Origin: an uncultured Clostridia bacterium
GTDB taxonomy: Bacteria; Bacillota; Clostridia; Christensenellales; UBA3700
DNA length: 11,536 nt
Assembly (NCBI GenBank): GCA_947176975.1
Contig: CAMWSW010000014.1
Coordinates: forward strand, 1 to 11,536
Direction: 5' to 3'
Shown here: positions 5,294 through 11,536 of the stretch, in pieces
How positions within the stretch are numbered: position 1 is the stretch's first letter
Layout of the letters: each line of letters begins with the position of its first letter
Program-made: the position numbers and the translations under genes
The notes under the pieces: generated by a model
The model's input: only the letters and a program-made list of their open reading frames with translations
What the model was told of the DNA's origin: nothing
Databases searched by the model: none

Positions 5294-6856
5294 GTGAACC
5301 GACAGTTAGAGCTATTAATTAAGGCAAAGGCAAACGTTATAGAGGTCGTATCATACGAGGATAAGCGAATTCAAGGCTTTGTTAATCAAGTAGCCAAAAG
5401 TTTAAAAATGACTTGGTACGTATGGAATGAAGTTAACGGACTTTTGAGATTTGATTCAAGAACAAAAAAGTTTGAAAAGGAAGAAGATATTGCCGATTAT
5501 CTTGATATACTAAATTTCTTCACAAATAATTTAGAAGATAATGCTATTCTTGTTTTGCAAGATTTTCATCATATTTTGCGTAGAGAAGATCCCAGAATTA
5601 TTCGTAAGATAAGAGAGATTTTACAAGACAAAAGTATAAACAATAAGGTAATTATTCTTTCAATGCCTATCAAATGCGTTCCGGACGATTTATCCAAGGA
5701 ATTATCTGTTGTAGAAGTCGGTTTGCCTAACGTTCAGGTATTGAATACTATTGCCAAGAATTGCTTGAATGATTACGATATAGACCAATATGAAATTGAG
5801 GATTGCGTATTGGAAGCAGCGCTTGGACTCACCATAATGGAAGCCGAACTTGCATTTTCAAAGGCTATCATAGAGTTTGGACGGCTTGACAAAGAAGGCA
5901 TCCCGTTTATTATCAAAGAAAAGGAAAGTATTATAAAAAAGACAGGGCTTTTGGAATATTATCACTCTTCCACACAGCTCAACAATGTCGGAGGACTGGA
6001 AAACCTAAAAGATTGGATAAGTAAACGCGAGCGTAGTTTTACACAAGAGGCAAAAAAATTCGGAGTTGATACGCCTAAGGGGATAATGCTGTTGGGCGTC
6101 CCTGGATGCGGAAAGTCGCTTACCGCAAAAGCAGTCGCAAAATCTTGGAATTACCCGCTTTTAAGATTTGATATAGGTAAGGTGTTTGGAGGTATCGTGG
6201 GTGAATCCGAGCATAACGTAAGGCGTGCGCTTGATATTGCAAAGGCAATAGCCCCGTGCGTTTTATGGATTGACGAAATCGAGAAAGGTCTTTCGGGAGT
6301 TCAAAGTTCGGGACAAACGGACGGCGGTACGACGTCAAGAGTATTTGGTACGCTTTTGACTTGGATGCAGGAAAAAACGGAGCCGGTTTTTGTAATTGCA
6401 ACGGCAAATAACATAAAGGAGTTGCCGCCCGAGCTTATGCGAAAGGGAAGGTTTGACGAGGTGTTTTTCGTTGATTTGCCTAGCATTGATGAAAGGAAGA
6501 AAATATTTCAAATACATATCGAAAATAGAAAGCGCGATATTGTGAATTTCGATTTAGATACACTTGCAAAAGAATCCAAAGGCTTTTCGGGTTCGGAAAT
6601 AGAAGAATGCGTAAAGGAAGGTCTACATTCGGCTTTTAGCAACGGCAAAGAACTAACAACTGAGTATATTATGTCGGCGATCAAAGCCACAATCCCGCTT
6701 TCCATTACAATGGGCGATGGCTTGCGCAAACTTAGAGAGTGGGCTAAGTTCAGAGCAAGAATGGCAAGTAGCGGCACAGTGGAAGAAATCGATGTAGAGA
6801 AAGGAAAGATAATTCCAAAGTTGAAGTCGGAAGTAAACAACCCATTTATTGATTAA
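5294..6856 (+). CDS. Cassette gene D: Ycf46-like AAA+ ATPase
   Basis: The 520-aa product is a cytoplasmic AAA+ ATPase of the classical (FtsH/Cdc48-related) clade, closest in layout to the Ycf46 family of cyanobacteria and plastids. The N-terminal 200 residues form the typical P-loop-less Ycf46 domain, with VIEVVSYEDKRIQGF (15-29), WYVWNEVNGLLRFD (41-54) and AILVLQDFHHIL (84-95). A linker with NNVGGLENLKDWI precedes the AAA core. There, Walker A is G268-V-P-G-C-G-K274-S275, Walker B is W-I-D327-E328-I-E, sensor 1 is ATANN, and the arginine-finger region is R383-K-G-R386-F-D. All catalytic residues are present, so ATP-driven remodelling is expected. The window FGGIVGESEHNVRRAL matches the pore-loop/second-helix region. 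It follows gene C by 21 nt and precedes gene E by 9 nt. Ycf46 proteins have no settled biochemical function; in this cassette it may assemble or unfold a partner. Confidence 0.92.
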   Translation: MNRQLELLIKAKANVIEVVSYEDKRIQGFVNQVAKSLKMTWYVWNEVNGLLRFDSRTKKFEKEEDIADYLDILNFFTNNLEDNAILVLQDFHHILRREDPRIIRKIREILQDKSINNKVIILSMPIKCVPDDLSKELSVVEVGLPNVQVLNTIAKNCLNDYDIDQYEIEDCVLEAALGLTIMEAELAFSKAIIEFGRLDKEGIPFIIKEKESIIKKTGLLEYYHSSTQLNNVGGLENLKDWISKRERSFTQEAKKFGVDTPKGIMLLGVPGCGKSLTAKAVAKSWNYPLLRFDIGKVFGGIVGESEHNVRRALDIAKAIAPCVLWIDEIEKGLSGVQSSGQTDGGTTSRVFGTLLTWMQEKTEPVFVIATANNIKELPPELMRKGRFDEVFFVDLPSIDERKKIFQIHIENRKRDIVNFDLDTLAKESKGFSGSEIEECVKEGLHSAFSNGKELTTEYIMSAIKATIPLSITMGDGLRKLREWAKFRARMASSGTVEEIDVEKGKIIPKLKSEVNNPFID

Positions 6857-6865
6857 AGGATAGTT

Positions 6866-9800
6866 ATGGCAGAGAAGTACAATAAGAGTAAAGAAGATTT
6901 AAAAAATCTACGTAGTTTTTATTATTCCAACACATATCCCAACGATGCGGGCAGGGCGGAGCATATGGCGTCAAAAGTTTATAGGGATTTAACGCCGTTT
7001 GCGGAATACATAAAAAAAAGTATTAGCAACCTTTTGAGGGCGGCAAAGATCAAGGCGGAATGTTTTAAAGTGGAGCAAAGACGCATTTTAAAGCCGCTGG
7101 ACACTATACTACGCGTTAAAGCAACAAATTCAGTCGTGATAAATAAACCTATCGGAAATTACTATGTAATCGAGTGGAATGAAGATTGGGGTTATACGGA
7201 AGACTTTGACGCTCTTTTAAAGGGAAGACACACTATTTGTGAAAGCAGTGATATTTTAGATGTTTTCGATGGCAGATTGTTTTTTAAATCTAAGGAAGAA
7301 CTAGATTTATCCATCGATTACAAATTGTATTTACAAGACGAAAGCGAATTTAAATGCGTATTAAAAAAGGTGGATTATTCCGACTCTAAATCGTTTAGAA
7401 TTTCAGCTCAAAATGCCACTATTTCCGATTCTAAAACAACTACTGACGGTATAGTTTTGTATTATACGGGAGTTGTTGAGGATGTGGTTATTCTTTTTAA
7501 CAAAGTGCCTTGTTCGGTAGTTGATCGTAGAACTATAAATTTGAATGGCGGAAAGTTTAAAATGCAAAACTTTACCGTTAAAGTATATAATGAGAAAGAA
7601 AACTTGCTAATAGTATCTTGCGATGACGAGGATGTGAGTAAGCTTTATTGCGATAAAGAAGAAATTGCTTATTCGGTAGTTGGCAGAGAAGAAATTTGCT
7701 CTTTGCTTAATCTTCCGTACCTTACGTATCAAGACAGAAGAATTGTCATTACGGAAAATAAGTTTGATAATGATAAGCCAATAATTAAAAATATTAGGTT
7801 TTCCGTAAATTCGCTTTCTGATAAATTGAGATATAGATTTCCTAAAAGCGTATACGTTGAGTTGATAGAAGACGAATCTTTTACAGGCGATATTTATTCG
7901 AATACTTCATATTTCTTTAAAGAAACGACTGAGTATCTAACCGATTCGCCGGAAAAGGGTGGCAGACGTTTTAAAATAGGAAATAAAAACGAGAATTATA
8001 ACCAACTCGAAATCGCTGAGGTCGACAAAAAAGGCAGCATAATCACTATGGGTGAGATTCCTAAGCGTCTTTATGTCGAACCGAATACAAGACAACTTAA
8101 AATGCAGAAAAATGCTTTAAAAGTTCTCATGGACAAGCCATGCAGGGATCATGCGCCTCTTCTTGAATTGATGAATGATAAGAAATATTGTAATTGGCAA
8201 CCCGTTCAGGCTTCAAGTATTCGTATAAACAAGTGGTATAGGCTTACCAATCCGCAATACGAGGGCTGCGAAAGCCAACGCGAATTTGTAAAAAAGGTGT
8301 TGGCTACGCCCGATTTTGCAATTTTGGAGGGACCGCCCGGCAGTGGAAAGACCACTACTATTCTTGAAATAATCGCTCAAATGATTATGCGAGGACAAAA
8401 GGTCATGCTTGCAGCTTCCACAAATGCCGCAATTGATAATATTTTGGAACGTTTGGACAGTTTGCCGGATGACGTTAAAAATAAGATACTTGCAGTCCGT
8501 ATCGGAAATGAAAGCGCAATATCGGAATCAGTTCAATCCTATACTGTTTTTGGTTTAGAGTCAGATATTAAAGACGAGATTATAGAAAGAGCAAATCTCG
8601 TATGCGGTACAACTATCGGCGTCTTACAGCATCCCGAATTTAATTTGGACAACACCGATCAAACCGTAGTACCTTTGTATGATTGCTTGATTGTTGACGA
8701 AGCCAGCAAGACGACTTTTCAGGAATTTTTAGTCCCCGCCATATATGCTAAGAAATGGGTATTATCGGGCGATTTGAAGCAGCTTACTCCGTATATTGAG
8801 CAAGACAGTATAGAGTCGTCGTTGACGCAAATAGAAGGTTTTGACGTTTCGCATCAAAAGGCGCAGTTTATTTTAATGACTTTGGAACAAGCGATATATA
8901 AAAATAAAGGCGAAAGATTAAGGGGACTTAAATTTTGCGTTTGCGCGGACAACAAAGTTTTAAATGCGGTAACGGAGTTGATTGCTGATTATCCTCACAG
9001 ACGAATTGCTTTAATTGGTAATATTAAGCACGATATGGTAGTATCGCCGAAAGATTTTCTAGACGGAGATATACGTTCTGCCTTAATTTACGGAGCAGAT
9101 ATAGTGTTTGTGGATAATAGCTGTTATAAGGATATAGCGCAATTTATGCCTAATTCACTTATACCGTTGTTTGCTTCGGATAAAGGAATATTGGATTTTG
9201 CAAGTGATGCTAAATATCAAGACTTTGAAGCGCGAGCATTGAATAATTACTTCAAAGATATAGTAAAGTTTAAAGAACAATTGCAAAAAGAATTAAAAGA
9301 TAAAAGTTGGGCGAGTGAAATCGCATGGCGACTTTGCCGTGAGCAGGAGTTATTCTTATTATCTCAACTTGAAATAAGCGACACTGCGCAGAGAGAAAGA
9401 TATAGAAAACAAATCGAAGAAAGAATACCAACTTCTTCAAAAAAAGAGATAGACAGCGCCATAGGATTGTTGAGGGAGATAGCGCTTCCGTCAATTGTAC
9501 AACTTTTGCAACAGGGCGTAACCGACAGAAGCATAGTCTCTAACGATAAGTTGACGACGTTAAATCAAGGCTTTAATTCAAATGATTTGCAAGATAGGCA
9601 TACGCTTGTTGAATATCAACATAGAATGCATGACGATATATCTGCGTTTTCGGCAAAATACATTTACGAGGGCAGAGCCTTGCGTAACGGCAAGACGATA
9701 GATAGACGTTGGCTTTATAAAGAATATCCTCGCCGTAATTATTGGTTGAACGTAGAGGGTATAGTCGAAAAAGGCAAAAACCGCAATGAAGTTGAGCGTA

Positions 9801-10216
9801 TCGTAGAAGAAATTAAAAAATTTATGACGTTCGCAAAGGCAAATCCCAAAGATAATAATGAAGCGTGGTCGATAGCTTGCTTGACGTATTATCGCGCGCA
9901 AGAAAGCGAATTAAAAAAATCTTTGAAAAAACTGTTAAGTAGAAGCAGAGAGTCAAGCTATTATAAAGTAGAGGATTGCAATGTGGAGATAATGATTTAT
10001 ACAGTTGATAAATTTCAAGGAAAAGAAGCCGATCTTGTATTCTTGTCAATGATTAAAAACGCAGATGCGTCTCTTGGCTTTATGGATAGCCCAAATAGAT
10101 TGAACGTTGCCTTGACAAGAGCTAAATATCAAATAGTTTTGGTCGGCAACAAAGAATATTTTAAGTCAAATAAATGCAAGTCAGAATTACTTAGACACGT
10201 AGCGGAGGAATACTAA
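6866..10216 (+). CDS. Cassette gene E: large UPF1/DNA2-like superfamily 1 helicase with insertion
   Basis: This 1116-aa protein has a complete SF1B-type helicase core in its C-terminal two thirds. Visible motifs are a Q-motif-like Gln (Q471 in SQREFV), motif I E488-G-P-P-G-S-G-K495-T496, Ia LAASTNAAIDN, motif II V-D611-E612-A-S, motif III S-G635-D-L-K-Q639-L-T-P, motif IV L914-V-E-Y-Q918-H-R920-M-H, motif V D1048-K-F-Q-G1052-K-E, and motif VI N1080-V-A-L-T-R1085-A-K. It should unwind or translocate on DNA or RNA using ATP. About 270 residues separate motif III from IV, far more than the usual few tens, implying an inserted domain (about 650-910) with a Rossmann-like stretch RRIALIGN... and YGADIVFVDNS. 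Residues 1-460 are probably beta-rich and match nothing I recognise. There is no nuclease motif. ATG 6866 follows an AAAGGA site. It is 9 nt after gene D and 1 nt before gene F. Confidence 0.92.
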   Translation: MAEKYNKSKEDLKNLRSFYYSNTYPNDAGRAEHMASKVYRDLTPFAEYIKKSISNLLRAAKIKAECFKVEQRRILKPLDTILRVKATNSVVINKPIGNYYVIEWNEDWGYTEDFDALLKGRHTICESSDILDVFDGRLFFKSKEELDLSIDYKLYLQDESEFKCVLKKVDYSDSKSFRISAQNATISDSKTTTDGIVLYYTGVVEDVVILFNKVPCSVVDRRTINLNGGKFKMQNFTVKVYNEKENLLIVSCDDEDVSKLYCDKEEIAYSVVGREEICSLLNLPYLTYQDRRIVITENKFDNDKPIIKNIRFSVNSLSDKLRYRFPKSVYVELIEDESFTGDIYSNTSYFFKETTEYLTDSPEKGGRRFKIGNKNENYNQLEIAEVDKKGSIITMGEIPKRLYVEPNTRQLKMQKNALKVLMDKPCRDHAPLLELMNDKKYCNWQPVQASSIRINKWYRLTNPQYEGCESQREFVKKVLATPDFAILEGPPGSGKTTTILEIIAQMIMRGQKVMLAASTNAAIDNILERLDSLPDDVKNKILAVRIGNESAISESVQSYTVFGLESDIKDEIIERANLVCGTTIGVLQHPEFNLDNTDQTVVPLYDCLIVDEASKTTFQEFLVPAIYAKKWVLSGDLKQLTPYIEQDSIESSLTQIEGFDVSHQKAQFILMTLEQAIYKNKGERLRGLKFCVCADNKVLNAVTELIADYPHRRIALIGNIKHDMVVSPKDFLDGDIRSALIYGADIVFVDNSCYKDIAQFMPNSLIPLFASDKGILDFASDAKYQDFEARALNNYFKDIVKFKEQLQKELKDKSWASEIAWRLCREQELFLLSQLEISDTAQRERYRKQIEERIPTSSKKEIDSAIGLLREIALPSIVQLLQQGVTDRSIVSNDKLTTLNQGFNSNDLQDRHTLVEYQHRMHDDISAFSAKYIYEGRALRNGKTIDRRWLYKEYPRRNYWLNVEGIVEKGKNRNEVERIVEEIKKFMTFAKANPKDNNEAWSIACLTYYRAQESELKKSLKKLLSRSRESSYYKVEDCNVEIMIYTVDKFQGKEADLVFLSMIKNADASLGFMDSPNRLNVALTRAKYQIVLVGNKEYFKSNKCKSELLRHVAEEY

Positions 10217-10217
10217 T

Positions 10218-11536
10218 ATGAGATTAGTGAGAAAACAAAATGTAAATTACAAAGAGATTATTTGCACTGGTAAGCTTATTTCGCTTATGGATAATGCGCC
10301 GCTTGCTAAACTTTTAAGCAAATTTGAAGGCGGAATATCCCAATTATTATTAGATGACAAAATGCAGAAGTTTGCTTATGGATTATTGAGCAGTTTTGAG
10401 GCTGACGGATATGTTAAAAATAAAAGACTTACTGTAAAGGGACAGGAAGTTATAAATACTAAAAAAGAATGGAAAGAACTCAAAGGCCGCTTTAAACTAA
10501 GCGTTGTGGAATCAAATAAAAATTTATACATTGTTGATTGTAAGCCACAAAATACCGATGACATTATTGGCTTTACGCTTAGTAAAAACGCCCCTGTGGA
10601 TTTTTTCGGCGATTATCAAAATAATTACGGGATGAGTATAAAAGATATAAGGTTGGATTCTACTTACTTTATCGGCAATCAAAAAGACATTGAAATTGAT
10701 TGCATCTATGATTATGAAAAGGCGCAAAATACGTATGCGCTTGAATTAAACGGCAAAAAATTTGAATTTCCCGAAAATGAACATACCTTTAAACTTTTGG
10801 ATAATTACGGGGCAAATGAGTTTTTGCGCGACGCACTCGTAAACTATGGCAATTATGGTGTAGAAGGCGATAAAGTTATATTGAATTCGTCAAGCGGCAA
10901 CGAGTTGTACGAAAATTCGTTAAAAGAAATATTTGCAAACGGATATTTCAATGCAAGTTCACCCGATGGTTCGTATGAAATACAGGGAATAAGAACAATA
11001 ATAAGAGACGAATCTGTTATGCGGCAATGTCTGATGAAATATTTGACCATTAAGGCGGAAAAAACTTATTGCGGTTACGGGGAAGTTGCCATGCTCATAT
11101 CTGCGTTTTATAATCTTTTTGAAGATTGCCAGTTAATTTCGGGAAATACTCAAAATATTTATTCGTCGCTAATAGAAGAGACTTATTCTTTAAAAGACAA
11201 GACGGCGTATTTAAGACTTTGTGCCTATAAAGATTTGATTCCTGATAGTATTCAAAACGACCATATTATAAGACAGCCAAGAGATTTTTCGAATACGGAA
11301 ATGTCTGTTTCGCAACTTGTTAAAGAAATCGTAGGCAAAGAACCGCCTAAGAAAGTGACTATGCTTACAAAATATGCATATAAAAACGCTGCAATTTCAA
11401 GAACAATAATCTTGATGTCTAATGCTCTGAAAAAGCAATACAATTTGCAGCTTAGATTGATATCGGCAAAAGATACGTTGCATGGACAATCGGATATTGC
11501 AAGAGAACTTTATAGACAAATAGAAAAGAATGATAA
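10218..11536 (+). CDS. Cassette gene F (partial, runs off the right edge): winged-helix-like N-terminus, unknown body
   Basis: From ATG 10218 the frame stays open for 439 codons to the window edge without a stop, so the gene is incomplete here. An upstream GGAGGA (10204-10209), inside the end of gene E, is well placed, and only 1 nt separates the two genes. Residues about 38-80 look like a winged helix, with YGLLSSFEADGYVKNKRLTVKGQEVINT (recognisable as 'L..fe.dGyv....LT.kGqevI.t', 54-81). The middle is beta-rich (RFKLSVVESNKNLYIVD, 91-107) and unrecognised. The last part in view (378-425) has strand-helix-strand character, KKVTMLTKYAYKNAA then LQLRLISAKDTLHGQ, faintly like the C-terminal phospholipase-D-like domains found in some defence proteins. 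No catalytic HKD motif is visible, so this is only a guess. It is likely co-transcribed with genes A-E. Confidence 0.75.
   Translation, partial: MRLVRKQNVNYKEIICTGKLISLMDNAPLAKLLSKFEGGISQLLLDDKMQKFAYGLLSSFEADGYVKNKRLTVKGQEVINTKKEWKELKGRFKLSVVESNKNLYIVDCKPQNTDDIIGFTLSKNAPVDFFGDYQNNYGMSIKDIRLDSTYFIGNQKDIEIDCIYDYEKAQNTYALELNGKKFEFPENEHTFKLLDNYGANEFLRDALVNYGNYGVEGDKVILNSSSGNELYENSLKEIFANGYFNASSPDGSYEIQGIRTIIRDESVMRQCLMKYLTIKAEKTYCGYGEVAMLISAFYNLFEDCQLISGNTQNIYSSLIEETYSLKDKTAYLRLCAYKDLIPDSIQNDHIIRQPRDFSNTEMSVSQLVKEIVGKEPPKKVTMLTKYAYKNAAISRTIILMSNALKKQYNLQLRLISAKDTLHGQSDIARELYRQIEKND

Noticed and set aside
9270..10049. Several minus-strand open frames of 74-107 codons under the helicase
   Set aside because: All are antisense to an intact, motif-complete helicase gene, lack domains, and lack ribosome binding sites that stand out.
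1..11536. CRISPR array to accompany the CARF-like gene
   Set aside because: No regularly spaced repeats of 23-40 nt were seen anywhere, including the only longer non-coding stretch (2969-3301), and no cas genes are present.

Overview
The window looks like a chromosomal segment of a moderately AT-rich, low-GC Gram-positive type bacterium (Firmicutes/Clostridia-like). The evidence is the order ecfT-truA, a hallmark of the end of the ribosomal-protein/ECF-transporter cluster in Firmicutes, together with strong AGGAGG-type ribosome binding sites, frequent GTG starts and a sigma-70-type tRNA promoter. No CRISPR array, transposase or integrase is visible. All genes seen are on the + strand.

Region 1 (1-2968) is a housekeeping run with tight, overlapping genes. 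It holds the last codons of an upstream gene (by context probably the ECF ATPase EcfA), EcfT, the pseudouridine synthase TruA, a low-molecular-weight protein-tyrosine-phosphatase family protein, and an alpha/beta hydrolase.

Region 2 (2969-3301) is mostly non-coding. It carries a clear sigma-70 promoter, a tRNA-Glu(UUC) gene with encoded CCA, a strong intrinsic terminator, and an AT-rich leader with two tandem 12-nt direct repeats.

Region 3 (3302 to the right edge) is a compact six-gene, same-strand cassette whose intergenic gaps run from 1 to 21 nt. In order it encodes: (A) a 150-aa protein with a KCGHVG motif and a tyrosine-rich tail; (B) a 210-aa stand-alone CARF-like protein of the Csx2/TM1812 (DxTHG) type, with D-I-T-Y-G as its signature; (C) a 289-aa divergent sigma-70-like protein ending in a helix-turn-helix; (D) a Ycf46-like AAA+ ATPase; (E) an 1116-aa UPF1/DNA2-like superfamily 1 helicase with a large insertion; and (F) a protein of at least 439 aa, open at the right edge, with an N-terminal winged-helix-like segment. 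The cassette appears more AT-rich than ecfT/truA and starts just after a tRNA gene, which fits an accessory island.

Inferred working model: a CARF-type ligand sensor and a sigma-like transcription protein are coupled to a AAA+ remodeller and a nucleic-acid helicase plus an accessory protein. This would be a nucleotide-signal-responsive defence or nucleic-acid-stress system that works without CRISPR. Individual domain calls for B, D and E are well supported by motifs; C is moderately supported; the joint function is a hypothesis.
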